Assembly (NCBI GenBank): GCA_020632635.1
Contig: JACKFE010000001.1
Span: 620,001-684,000 of the forward strand
DNA: 64,000 nt
Origin: Nitrospiraceae bacterium
Lineage (GTDB): Bacteria > Nitrospirota > Nitrospiria > Nitrospirales > UBA8639
Direction: 5' to 3'
Shown here piece after piece: positions 1 through 9,280 of the stretch (position 1 is the stretch's first letter; each line of letters opens with the position of its first letter). The notes beneath the pieces are model-generated. The model searched no databases. It saw nothing but the letters and a program-made list of their open reading frames with translations, and was not told where the DNA came from. The translations under genes and the position numbers were made by a program.

Positions 1-310
1 TTCCCTTAGAACCATCAGATCATCATACATGGGCATTAACAAAGAGACCAGAGGGGAATACTTGCCTCTCATCCCCACCCTTCACCCAAAATCAAGTAAT
101 TTCTGAGATATCCAAGAACTAAGCAGAACTCTTTATAACCGACACTACCTCTCCGCCTAAAACTCGACAGAAAACCGAGGCTTCGGCGAAAACACTCAAT
201 CTTGGCTCATCCCTTCATCGCCAGACAAAACCAAAACTTAAGAAAACAATCAACTGAAGGGAAACCGATTAGGAGGGAATTTCTGACACTGACTCCCCCA
301 AAGGAAGCAC
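1..310. other. No gene recognised
   Basis: This stretch lies downstream of the minus-strand TPR lipoprotein gene. I see no open frame with a ribosome-binding site, no RNA gene and no convincing terminator hairpin. It may hold the 3' untranslated region of that gene and the upstream region of a gene outside the window. Confidence 0.4.
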
Positions 311-2071
311 TTAGGGAACAAGAGTCGATGATTGATGGGATATTGTGGGGATAGGCTCTCCGAATCCCATTTCTCGAAACCGTTTTTTGAGGGATTCATT
401 CGTTGAATCAAGCTGAAGAGAATGCAGCCAGGCATCCCGAGCTTTGTCACGCTCTTCTCGAGAAAGAAATATTTCACCCAAGTGCTCATAGATCACGGGA
501 TCATCGGACACAAGAGAGGCTGCCCGCTGAATAGCCTCTAATGCTTCATCCACTCGGCCAAGCTTATATAAGGCCCAGGCCAAACTATCGACATAGTATC
601 CATTGTGGGGCTTCAAGGCTACTGCCCGCCTAGTCAAATCCAGCGCCTCTTCGAATTTGATCCCACGGTCAGCATAACTATAACCAAGGTAATTCAAGGC
701 ATCTGCATGTTCAGGGTCCAGCTCAAGAGTCTGTTGCATCTCACGGACCGCCTCATCAAATTGATTCAATTTATCCAAGACTGTTCCTAAATTAAAATGC
801 AGTTCGGCATTGGCTGGATCCTGGAGAATACCTTCCTCTAGCTTGGTTTTGGCACTTTGATAATCTTCCATCTGAAAATAGGTGAGCCCAAACAATAGAT
901 AGGACTCTGTCCGTTTAGGGTTCAGTTTAATGGCTTTTTCCAAATAGGAAATGGCCTCGTTATTCCGTTTTAACCGGTAAGAAACAAATCCCAGGTGAAG
1001 AACACTATCAAAAAAAGTGGGATCAATAGCTAGATTGGCTTGATAGGTGGCAATAGCGCGATCATAGTCTTTCATTTCTTCATAAAGCAGACCCAAAAAA
1101 TCACGTACCCGTAGTTCATTTGGCCGAGCTTCCAATACATCGTTTAATTCTTGGATAGCTGCAGGGAAATTTTTCATATCTCCATAAATTTGAGCCTTTC
1201 GGACATGCGCATGCAGATCATCGGGACGCTCGTCCAACAAATGATCTAAATGGGCAAGGCCTTTTTCAGATTGGTGTTCCAGAACATACAAACGAACGAG
1301 GCGCAATCGAAACTCTCTATTGTGGGGATTGACCTCTTTCAGATACGTTTCCAGCAGGGCAATGGCTTGTTGAGGTTCGTTCTCATCTTCCCATAGGGCT
1401 ATCAGTTTAAGATAAGCCCGTTCAAAGGCTGTATTGGCGGCAATGGCCTGTTGGTAATACGCAGCAGCCTCTCGAGGTTTTTTAGTTTCCTGAGCGATAA
1501 GCCCCAGATAATATGAGGACTCGGCAGACCGGGGATGCGCCTGCAACCAACCCTCAAAAACTTGCCTAGCCTGGGTGTATTCCTTGAGATTCAACAACAG
1601 ATTGCCCTTGGCCAACATTAGGGACTCATCTTCAGGAAATCGTTGGCCCCCTTCATCCAGCACATGGAGAGCTGACTGAGCTTCGCCTGCTCCCATAAAA
1701 ATTTTGGCCAAATCTAAAAGAGAAGACCCATGGGCCAACTGGCTAGCAGAAACTTTCCGGGCCATTCCAAGAGCCTCATCCATATGCCCCGCTGAAAATT
1801 GGATCTTGGCAATACGAAACATCAAAAACGCCGAATTCGGATCAAAATTAAGACCCAATTGATATTCCTTAAGGGCGGTTATGCCGTCGCTATTGATTTC
1901 GGCTAGATACCCTTGAAGGAAATGGTAGTAGGCTTGGGGGTGAATGACCTCTTGAATCTTGGCAGGAGGGGCAGGGGCAATCCCCGTCGTCATGGACTGG
2001 GGAGCAGTCCCACAGGAAATCACGAACAGAGGAATTCCGAGAAATAGGGTTGGGATTTTTTTTAATTCCAT
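311..2071 (-). CDS. TPR-repeat lipoprotein
   Basis: The 586-residue product starts with a short hydrophobic signal ending in a lipobox (FVISC, Cys about residue 20), so it is probably a lipoprotein. From about residue 45 to the end it is a near-continuous array of tetratricopeptide repeats, recognisable by repeated A..Y.+A and LDP/LNP spacings such as LELDPEHADALNYLGYSYAD. TPR lipoproteins act as scaffolds for protein complexes, often in envelope biogenesis or secretion; the partner cannot be told from sequence. It is the last gene of the minus-strand run serC-serA-hisZ-dnaB, about 100 bp after dnaB. The ATG at 2071 gives a normal signal peptide, although the ribosome-binding site is weak. 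Confidence 0.85.
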   Translation of the reverse strand: MELKKIPTLFLGIPLFVISCGTAPQSMTTGIAPAPPAKIQEVIHPQAYYHFLQGYLAEINSDGITALKEYQLGLNFDPNSAFLMFRIAKIQFSAGHMDEALGMARKVSASQLAHGSSLLDLAKIFMGAGEAQSALHVLDEGGQRFPEDESLMLAKGNLLLNLKEYTQARQVFEGWLQAHPRSAESSYYLGLIAQETKKPREAAAYYQQAIAANTAFERAYLKLIALWEDENEPQQAIALLETYLKEVNPHNREFRLRLVRLYVLEHQSEKGLAHLDHLLDERPDDLHAHVRKAQIYGDMKNFPAAIQELNDVLEARPNELRVRDFLGLLYEEMKDYDRAIATYQANLAIDPTFFDSVLHLGFVSYRLKRNNEAISYLEKAIKLNPKRTESYLLFGLTYFQMEDYQSAKTKLEEGILQDPANAELHFNLGTVLDKLNQFDEAVREMQQTLELDPEHADALNYLGYSYADRGIKFEEALDLTRRAVALKPHNGYYVDSLAWALYKLGRVDEALEAIQRAASLVSDDPVIYEHLGEIFLSREERDKARDAWLHSLQLDSTNESLKKRFREMGFGEPIPTISHQSSTLVP

Positions 2072-2174
2072 GCGAAGGAGCAGACCTTTTTACAAATCAC
2101 ATCTGAGGACAATTTCTCATAGAAAGGGTTCTCTGTCCAAACTATTCAGAGCAATGGAGATGTCAATATATGAT

Positions 2175-3524
2175 TTATACTATACCAAGCCTCGTTTCTA
2201 AATTGTTAAACTTGGCATAATTATCGTGAAATTGCAGAGACACTTCCCCAATGGGACCATTCCGATGTTTTCTGACTAAAATTTTGGCAATCCCTTTCTC
2301 TTCCGTTTCAGGTTCATACACTTCTTCACGGTAGATAAACATGACCACATCGGCATCCTGTTCAATAGCTCCCGATTCTCGAAGATCAGCTAAAACCGGA
2401 ATGGGGGGTTTGCGATTTTCCACCGCTCGGCTCAACTGAGAAAGTGCCACAACCGGCACTTCTAACTCTTTGGCTAACCCTTTCAAAGATCGTGAGATAT
2501 CAGAAATTTCTTGTTGTCTTGACTCAGAATCCCGTCGCCCCTCCATTAACTGAAGATAATCGACCACCAAAAGGTCCAAACCATGTTCAGCCTTTAATCG
2601 TCTGGCTTTCCCCCGCATCTGTTGAACACTCAGATTCCCGGAATCATCGATAAATATTTTGGCTTGCTCCAACCGGCTGGCCGCCTCGGTTAATGCGACC
2701 CAATCATGCTTGGTTAAATGCCCGGTTCTTAAGGAATGAGAATCCAATAAAGCTTGCGAGCTTAACATACGCAAGACCAACTGAGCTTTGGACATTTCCA
2801 AACTGAAAATACCTACGACGGCATTCCCCCGCAACGCAGCATACTCAACCATGCCAAGGGCTAAACTCGTCTTTCCCATACTCGGCCTTCCAGCCACAAT
2901 TATTAAATCCGAAGACTGAAGGCCGGCTAATAAATGGTCTAAATCGTGGAAGCCGGTCGGTACGCCAGTAATACGTTCTTTCCTACTATATAATCGATCA
3001 ACAATCTCAACGCTATCCTTAATAATGCTACTCACCGGAGAAAAGGTTGCACCCAAATGGCCCTGAGCCAACCGAAAAATTTCACGTTCGGCAAATTCCA
3101 AAAGCTCATCCGTCTGCGTCGTCCCTTCGTATCCTCGCATTACCACATCAGTCGCTGTCCGAACCAATCCCCGCAGAAGCGACTTATCACGGACTATTTT
3201 GCTGTGAAATCGGATATTGGCCGCACTGGGCACGACCTGAACTAATTCCGCAATATAGGCTGCCCCGCCGACCTGTTCCAGCTCTCCCGTTCCCCGAAAA
3301 TATTCAGTGAGTGTAATTTGATCAACGGGTTGATTCCGTTCAGACAGCGCAAGCATTCCGCGGAACACGAGTCGATTCGCAGTTCGGTAAAAATCTTCTT
3401 CAGTGAGGATTTCCATGGCCCTGTTCAAGGCCGTATTGTCGAGCAGCACCGCCCCCAAAACCGATTGTTCCGCCTCAAGATTTTGTGGTGGAACCCGAAT
3501 CCCTGTCAGTTCAGAAATCGCCAT
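2175..3524 (-). CDS. dnaB: Replicative DNA helicase DnaB
   Basis: The 449-residue protein has the DnaB layout. An N-terminal primase-binding domain begins with the PPQNLEAEQSVLGAVLLD signature near residue 12, followed by a RecA-like ATPase with Walker A GRPSMGKTSLA (about residue 212) and Walker B LLVVDYLQLM (about 320). The Arg-finger/DNA-binding region RESGAIEQDADVVMFIYR is near residue 383. As a hexamer it unwinds DNA at the replication fork and recruits primase. Length is typical and there is no sign of an intein. The start overlaps the end of hisZ by 14 bp, suggesting translational coupling. Confidence 0.97.
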   Translation of the reverse strand: MAISELTGIRVPPQNLEAEQSVLGAVLLDNTALNRAMEILTEEDFYRTANRLVFRGMLALSERNQPVDQITLTEYFRGTGELEQVGGAAYIAELVQVVPSAANIRFHSKIVRDKSLLRGLVRTATDVVMRGYEGTTQTDELLEFAEREIFRLAQGHLGATFSPVSSIIKDSVEIVDRLYSRKERITGVPTGFHDLDHLLAGLQSSDLIIVAGRPSMGKTSLALGMVEYAALRGNAVVGIFSLEMSKAQLVLRMLSSQALLDSHSLRTGHLTKHDWVALTEAASRLEQAKIFIDDSGNLSVQQMRGKARRLKAEHGLDLLVVDYLQLMEGRRDSESRQQEISDISRSLKGLAKELEVPVVALSQLSRAVENRKPPIPVLADLRESGAIEQDADVVMFIYREEVYEPETEEKGIAKILVRKHRNGPIGEVSLQFHDNYAKFNNLETRLGIV

Positions 3525-4836
3525 AGGTTGAATTCTGAAGTTCTTGAATTAATTGTGGAAGAGTCAGACGTTGAGCTCGAGGGACCTTCGACGATCGGCC
3601 AAAAGTCAGCAAGGAAATAGCGGGAGCTTGGCCTATGACCTCATCAAGAAACACGATACGAGATCCTGCTGACAGGGATGGCTTCCGCATGAATTGTCGC
3701 ATGGACTGCTTCACGCCGCGCTCTAGCCGCCGCTCCACGACACACACCCCTGCTTGTCGAAGTGATTGGGCAAGCGAAAAAGACGCCCCCGTTAACTGAG
3801 AAGGAGCAAGTAGAACCACGGGCTCAGATCCGTTTTGTGGGGTAACCCCTTGACGATCTAGGGCAGAAAACACCCGGTCCAGATCGAGTCCAAAACCAAT
3901 CGCGGGAGTGTCACGCCCAAACCGACCAATTAAATGATTGTAGCGTCCGCCTCCCCCTAATTCGCTTCCCAGGGATTCGGTAAAAACGTCAAACACCACC
4001 CCATCATAATAGTCAAAGCCACGAAATTCGCCCAGATCCAAGACCACGGATTCATGAATCCCCTTGGATTTGAGAACTTCATAGACTTGCTCTAAACGAA
4101 CGAGAGGAGTCAAAAGCGCAGGAACCTTTCCAGCCACGCGCCTTCCCCACTTCAGAACGTCCAAAGTACCACAGCGACCTGGAACTTCGAGAATAGCCTT
4201 GACAAGTGAACGGGGGACACGTTCCTTCTCCAAGATATCCTCTAAGAGGGGAAGGTCCTTACGAGCGACGGCAATTTCCGCCTGTCTCCGTCCACCAGTA
4301 GAAAGACCGGAACGGGAAAGCAAGCCAGCTAAAAATCCCACATGTCCCAAAGAAATCTTACAACTCGACAAGCCGACCTGATCTAAGACCTGAACCAAGA
4401 GAGTCACCATTTCTGCATCTCCCTCAGGAGAATCTTGGCCCATCAGCTCAAAGCCAACTTGAAAAACTTCTCGATCCCGTCCACGATGTTCAGGTTCATA
4501 CCGAAATACCGTGGTCCGATATGAAAATCGCAACGGGAACGCATTCCCACCGAGACCCATGGCCACCATCCTAGCAATCTGTGCGGTGGCATCAGGTCTA
4601 AGCACCAGGACTCGACCGGAAGCCGAATCTGGAAACTTGTAACACTTTTCTAAAACTTCAGGAGAAAGTCCAACCGATAAAACATCCAGATACTCAAAAG
4701 TCGGCAGGATTATTTCTTGAAACCCCCATTTGGCGACAAAATCCATCAAGCGCTCTTCCAAGCGCCGAACGCTATGGACCGTGTGCGGGAGGAGAGTGGC
4801 TGTTCCGATAGGAATGAGGGAACGGGCCGGTTTCAT
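3511..4836 (-). CDS. hisZ: ATP phosphoribosyltransferase regulatory subunit HisZ
   Basis: This 441-residue protein is a class II aminoacyl-tRNA-synthetase paralogue. It keeps a motif-2-like FRYEPEHRGRDREVFQVGFE and a motif-3-like AIGFGLDLDRV near residue 315, plus GGGGRYNHLIGRFG. The strict HisRS histidine-A signatures are not obvious, and its start (PIGTATLLPHT, about residues 9-19) looks like HisZ rather than HisS. HisZ pairs with the short form of HisG to make the first enzyme of histidine biosynthesis. It sits between serA and dnaB, overlapping dnaB by 14 bp. A divergent HisS is the alternative; HisG is not in the window. Confidence 0.82.
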   Translation of the reverse strand: MKPARSLIPIGTATLLPHTVHSVRRLEERLMDFVAKWGFQEIILPTFEYLDVLSVGLSPEVLEKCYKFPDSASGRVLVLRPDATAQIARMVAMGLGGNAFPLRFSYRTTVFRYEPEHRGRDREVFQVGFELMGQDSPEGDAEMVTLLVQVLDQVGLSSCKISLGHVGFLAGLLSRSGLSTGGRRQAEIAVARKDLPLLEDILEKERVPRSLVKAILEVPGRCGTLDVLKWGRRVAGKVPALLTPLVRLEQVYEVLKSKGIHESVVLDLGEFRGFDYYDGVVFDVFTESLGSELGGGGRYNHLIGRFGRDTPAIGFGLDLDRVFSALDRQGVTPQNGSEPVVLLAPSQLTGASFSLAQSLRQAGVCVVERRLERGVKQSMRQFMRKPSLSAGSRIVFLDEVIGQAPAISLLTFGRSSKVPRAQRLTLPQLIQELQNSTYGDF

Positions 4837-4912
4837 GACAAATGGCAGAGAGAGGAAATCAACAGACGGTGTTCAGCCTTAAATAAAATGATAAGGCCAA
4901 CAATGATGATCA

Positions 4913-6496
4913 CTAGCTCAAATCAACCAACCGAACGGACAAGATATCTTTTTCCTTCTTCAGTTGTTCTAAAACAGTTGGGGATAGTGGAGCATCCAAG
5001 CCGATAATTAATAAGGCTGAACCACCTCGCTCACACCTTGCACACTGCATACGTGCAATATTCACATGATGGCTACCCAAGACTTGGCCAACCGTACCAA
5101 TAACGCCAGGTCTGTCCACATTATCAATCAATAACATTTGCCCTTCCGAGACGACTTCCACCTGAAACTGATTAATCTCCACAATACGCGGTTCCTGCCT
5201 ATGAAAGAGTGTCCCGGCAACCACATGGGTCCGTTTCTCGGCTTCAACTTTAACACGAATCAGACTGGTAAAATCCCCGGCATCACTACTTTTAACTTCC
5301 TTGACTTCAATACCCCGTTCCTTCGCCACAATGGGGGCATTCACAAAATTGATGACATCTTCAAGTATGGGTGAAAGCAACCCTTTTAATACCGCCACGG
5401 TGACGGGAGTCACTGTCATTTGCGAAACCTCTCCCACATATTCCACCGTGACCGATTTTACTCCCCCCTCTAACATCTGCGCTTGGAAGCGACCTAACCG
5501 TTCAGCCAGCAGCAAATAGGGCTGAAGTTGAGGGAGAACCTCAGGAGCCACTGATGGCACATTCACCGCCCCACGCGCAATGCCTCGCTTAAAATAATCC
5601 ACAAATTGTTCGGCAATACCGACCGCCACGTTTTCCTGAGCCTCTTCGGTCGAAGCCCCGATATGTGGGGTGCAAACAAAATTTTCGAGGGCCAATAGCG
5701 GATGATCGGGATTGACGGGTTCTTTTTCAAACACATCAAATGCGGCCGCGGCAACTTTGTTGGACTTCAGGGCTTCACACATATCCAGCTCGTTGATAAT
5801 TCCCCCACGAGCACAATTGACAATCATGACCCCATCTTTCATCTTCTTGATCGAGTCGGTGTTAATAATTCCTCGCGTTTCATTCGTCAGAGGAGTGTGA
5901 ACAGAAATCACATCCGCCCGATGAAAGAGTTCGTCCAGCTCCACCACCTCAATTCCCATCTTCTGAGCACGTTCCAATGACAAATAGGGATCATAGCCAA
6001 TCACATGCATAGACCACCCCTGCGCCAATTTTGCCACATAGGAACCAATCTGCCCCATCCCGACCAATCCCAACGTTTTATTATAGAGTTCAGTACCCAT
6101 GAACCGATTCTTTTCCCATTTCCCCGCCTTCATGGATCCGGTGGCTTGGGGGATCTTCCGACTCATAGCGGCAATCATGGACATGGTATGCTCAGCAGTC
6201 GTAATGGTATTTCCGCCAGGGGTATTCATCACGACAATCCCACGACGAGTGGCCGCTTCACTATCCACATTATCCAACCCAGTTCCGGCACGCCCAATAA
6301 TTCGAAGCCGGACACCCGCCTCAATGACGTCCTTTGTGACTTTGGTCGCCGAACGAACAATCAGCGCCTCGTAATTGGGAATTTCTTGAAGCAATTCCTC
6401 TTTCGAAAGCTTGGTCTTTACGGACACAGAAAATCCAGCCCGTTCCAAAACTTCAATGCCGCGAGGAGATAAGCTGTCACTCACAAGAATATTCAT
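4913..6496 (-). CDS. serA: D-3-phosphoglycerate dehydrogenase
   Basis: SerA oxidises 3-phosphoglycerate to 3-phosphohydroxypyruvate, the first step of serine synthesis. The 527-residue form has a split substrate domain, a Rossmann NAD domain with GLVGMGQIGSYVAK near residue 145, the catalytic region NCARGGIINE (about 230) and CTPHIGAST (about 280). An intervening domain and a C-terminal ACT domain (LLIDNVDRPGVIGTVG) follow; the ACT domain is the usual serine-feedback site. I chose the ATG at 6496 over the longer frame at 6538 because GGAG sits five bases upstream and the protein then begins MNILVSD, as the family does. It lies 80 bp downstream of serC. Confidence 0.97.
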   Translation of the reverse strand: MNILVSDSLSPRGIEVLERAGFSVSVKTKLSKEELLQEIPNYEALIVRSATKVTKDVIEAGVRLRIIGRAGTGLDNVDSEAATRRGIVVMNTPGGNTITTAEHTMSMIAAMSRKIPQATGSMKAGKWEKNRFMGTELYNKTLGLVGMGQIGSYVAKLAQGWSMHVIGYDPYLSLERAQKMGIEVVELDELFHRADVISVHTPLTNETRGIINTDSIKKMKDGVMIVNCARGGIINELDMCEALKSNKVAAAAFDVFEKEPVNPDHPLLALENFVCTPHIGASTEEAQENVAVGIAEQFVDYFKRGIARGAVNVPSVAPEVLPQLQPYLLLAERLGRFQAQMLEGGVKSVTVEYVGEVSQMTVTPVTVAVLKGLLSPILEDVINFVNAPIVAKERGIEVKEVKSSDAGDFTSLIRVKVEAEKRTHVVAGTLFHRQEPRIVEINQFQVEVVSEGQMLLIDNVDRPGVIGTVGQVLGSHHVNIARMQCARCERGGSALLIIGLDAPLSPTVLEQLKKEKDILSVRLVDLS

Positions 6497-6576
6497 AACA
6501 ACTCCATATTGGGAGAAAATCTCCCCTTGCAAAGGCATCAGGGTTCGAAAACCAAGTCACCTCGGGTCACAATCGT

Positions 6577-7659
6577 CTAGGCTTTACGTTTTTCAAAATC
6601 TGCCATGTAATCAATGAGCGCATCCACACCGGATTCCGGCATGGCGTTATAAATACTCGCTCGCATCCCACCCACTGACCGATGGCCCTCAAGCGTGAGT
6701 AAACCCGCTTTATTTGCCCCAGCTAGAAACTCCTTATCTAATTCTGGATTAGCCAAAATGAACGGAACATTCATCCAAGACCGGGACGATTTTTCGACCG
6801 GGTTCCGATAGAAACCGGACCCATCAATTGCGGCATAGAGTTTTTTAGCCTTCCGTTCATTCACTACGCTGATTCCTGCCAGACCACCCTGGGCTTTAAT
6901 CCATTTAAACACCAAACCAGCAATATACCAGGCATAGGTCGGGGGAGTATTCAGCATGGAATCCGCCTCGGCTTGCTTGGCATAATCGAACGCACTTGGC
7001 GTTATAGGCAAAGCGTTACCAATGAGATCTTCCCGCACGATAACCAACGTAAGACCTGCCGGACCAATATTTTTCTGAGCTCCAGCATAAATGATCCCAA
7101 AACGGCTCACATCAATCGGCCGAGATAAAATGGTAGAGGAAAAATCTGCCACAAGTGGCACATCCCCGGTCTCAGGGACCCAATGAAATTCCACTCCGCC
7201 AATAGTTTCATTCGGAGTATAGTGCACATATGCAGCATCCTTATTTAAGGACCACGTCTCAAAAGCCGGAATGCCAGTGAAATTGCCCCCTTCGGAAGAG
7301 GCCACAATATTCACTTTACAATATTTTTTTGCGTCACTGATGGCTTTTTTCCCCCAAGCTCCAGTCAGGACATAATCAGCTTGAGTTTTTCCACGTAAGA
7401 TATTCATGGGAATGGTAGCAAATTGTGTAGTCGCGCCACCCTGCAAAAAGAGGACTTTATAATTTTTGGGCACTGCTAACAGGTCACGCAGATCCTGTTC
7501 AGCCTCGGCAGCCACGGAGACAAACTCTTTTCCCCGGTGACTCATTTCCATAATGGAAGCACCAGCCCCATGCCAATCGGGCAATTCTTCTTGTGCTTGT
7601 TTCAATACGGCTTCCGGCAACATTGCCGGACCAGCGCTAAAGTTATATATACGAGCCAT
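6577..7659 (-). CDS. serC: Phosphoserine aminotransferase
   Basis: SerC is a PLP enzyme converting 3-phosphohydroxypyruvate and glutamate to phosphoserine and 2-oxoglutarate; it can also serve pyridoxal phosphate synthesis. The 360-residue sequence begins [17 protein letters not shown] and has the cofactor lysine in [12 protein letters not shown] (about residue 197). The end carries [17 protein letters not shown], which binds substrate phosphate. The size matches E. coli SerC. It is the first gene of the serC-serA pair on this strand, so the first two steps of serine synthesis are co-transcribed. Confidence 0.97.
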   Translation of the reverse strand: MARIYNFSAGPAMLPEAVLKQAQEELPDWHGAGASIMEMSHRGKEFVSVAAEAEQDLRDLLAVPKNYKVLFLQGGATTQFATIPMNILRGKTQADYVLTGAWGKKAISDAKKYCKVNIVASSEGGNFTGIPAFETWSLNKDAAYVHYTPNETIGGVEFHWVPETGDVPLVADFSSTILSRPIDVSRFGIIYAGAQKNIGPAGLTLVIVREDLIGNALPITPSAFDYAKQAEADSMLNTPPTYAWYIAGLVFKWIKAQGGLAGISVVNERKAKKLYAAIDGSGFYRNPVEKSSRSWMNVPFILANPELDKEFLAGANKAGLLTLEGHRSVGGMRASIYNAMPESGVDALIDYMADFEKRKA

Positions 7660-7861
7660 GAGTTGCCCTATTCTCCAAATGGTTGCAGGTACAATTGCCT
7701 GGGGAAAACTGTATTTTCCCCGGAAAAAAGAGGGCTACGCTAGCATAGGGACCTAGGCCAGTCAAGGCAACCCTGTCCTTGTCATTCTCCAATTAATTAC
7801 CCTACAATGGCTCCCAATTTCCAGAGAACTTTATCGAAATTTCAACGGGTTGGAGGAACCA

Positions 7862-8146
7862 TTGGCTGAGAAAAAAGGGTTACGACTCGAAGCACGTGGC
7901 GAGGGAAGCTATTACAAAGCAATCCTTCATGTGGGTAGCACCTTAATTCCCATTAGCGATGATATCCTGGAGGAGCTTCGGGGACAGACGGGATTAAACC
8001 CAGAGCCTTTTTTTAAACTTTTTTTAGACAAAGTAGGATACTCTTCATATCTCACCGAACAAATTCGACAGGCCGTTCAAGAGGCCGGTGATTTAACTCC
8101 TCAAATACAAGCCATCCAGCAATTTTTGAAACAACCCCACGAATAG
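7862..8146 (+). CDS. Small conserved-looking protein of unknown function
   Basis: This 94-residue acidic-to-neutral protein has no recognised motif. It reads as a compact alpha/beta domain (LEARGEGSYYKAILHVGS, residues about 7-24) followed by helices. The start is set by the ribosome-binding site: GGAGG at 7852-7856 stands five bases before a TTG at 7862. An upstream in-frame TTG at 7850 overlaps that site and is unlikely to be used. It is a lone plus-strand gene divergent from serC and convergent with the TPR gene at 8230. I do not recognise the family. Confidence 0.6.
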   Translation: MAEKKGLRLEARGEGSYYKAILHVGSTLIPISDDILEELRGQTGLNPEPFFKLFLDKVGYSSYLTEQIRQAVQEAGDLTPQIQAIQQFLKQPHE

Positions 8147-8229
8147 CATTCAAGCCAAATTGTGGGTCTCCCATTATAAAACATGGGGAACTTTGTACAT
8201 CAAACTCCTTTATTGACACGGCCTGTGCC

Positions 8230-9249
8230 TTATCCAAACAATTTATCCATAAAATTGAGGATCCGATGCTTACGATCTGGATCTTTCTCAAGGTTCAACG
8301 CTCGTTGGTAATGTTGCACAGCCATTTCAGGCTTTCTTTTCTCCTCATAAATACGCCCCACGCCAAACGTGGCCTGAGCATCATTGGGATTGGCCTTGAG
8401 CGCTTGGCTGAAATAATCTAGGGCAAAATCCATTTGTCCTTTCTCATAGTAAAACCACCCAATGGCGGTCGCTGCCGGGCCAAAATCCGGGTTTAAACGA
8501 AGAGCTTCTTCATATTGACGCTTCGCTAAATCCCGACGCCCCTTGTTTTCGTATAGCCCGCCTAACGCAAAATGCACTTCCGCGTCTTGGGGATTGAGAT
8601 GCAAAGCTTTTTTGTATTCCTCAATACCTAAATCCAATTTTCCCTGTTCAGCCAACGCACAAGCCAAATTGGTATGCCCCAGCACTTCATCGGGATGCAG
8701 CTTTAACACCTCCCGATACTGTGGAATGGCCATTTCCAATTGTCCTTGCTCTTGGTAGGCCAATCCGAGCTTCAACCGGGCCACCACATATGTCGGGTCC
8801 CGTTTCACTGCCTCACGATATAATTTCACCGCTTTATCAATTCGTTCTTGACGATGATGAATTTGAGCCAGGAAAAAATATGGATAGGGCAATTGGGGCA
8901 CCAACACCGCCACTTGCTCAAAATTGGCAATGGCATCCTCCAATATTCCGCATTGCGTGTGGAACATCGCCTGAACCAACAAAACATACGGGGCCTCAGG
9001 AAATTCCTCCCGTAAAGAGGATATCCACACCCGAACCACGTCTTTGTCAGATTCTTCCGCCAAGGCTTGGGGAAAGACCTTCCAGGCTTGCGAAAAATCC
9101 CCGCGTAATAAATACACGACATTTAGGGCAAAATATGGTCGTGGGCCACAATCCGGCTCTTCTACCCAGCGCTTGGCCACCTCACAGACCTCATCCCATT
9201 GTCCGGCCACCATGGCAGACTTCACTAACTCTTCAGAGCATGCATTCAT
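8230..9249 (-). CDS. TPR-repeat protein
   Basis: The 339-residue protein is made almost entirely of tetratricopeptide repeats from about residue 85 on, for example AVKLYREAVKRDPTYVVARL and EYKKALHLNPQDAEVHFALG. The N-terminal 80 residues are also helical (WDEVCEVAKRWVEE). No signal peptide is evident, so it is probably cytoplasmic and mediates protein-protein contact. It begins 31 bp after the thyX-like gene on the same strand and is likely co-transcribed with it. No specific partner can be inferred. Confidence 0.85.
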   Translation of the reverse strand: MNACSEELVKSAMVAGQWDEVCEVAKRWVEEPDCGPRPYFALNVVYLLRGDFSQAWKVFPQALAEESDKDVVRVWISSLREEFPEAPYVLLVQAMFHTQCGILEDAIANFEQVAVLVPQLPYPYFFLAQIHHRQERIDKAVKLYREAVKRDPTYVVARLKLGLAYQEQGQLEMAIPQYREVLKLHPDEVLGHTNLACALAEQGKLDLGIEEYKKALHLNPQDAEVHFALGGLYENKGRRDLAKRQYEEALRLNPDFGPAATAIGWFYYEKGQMDFALDYFSQALKANPNDAQATFGVGRIYEEKRKPEMAVQHYQRALNLEKDPDRKHRILNFMDKLFG

Positions 9250-9280
9250 CCTTCTCGCCTTCCTTCAACCATCGTCAGGC

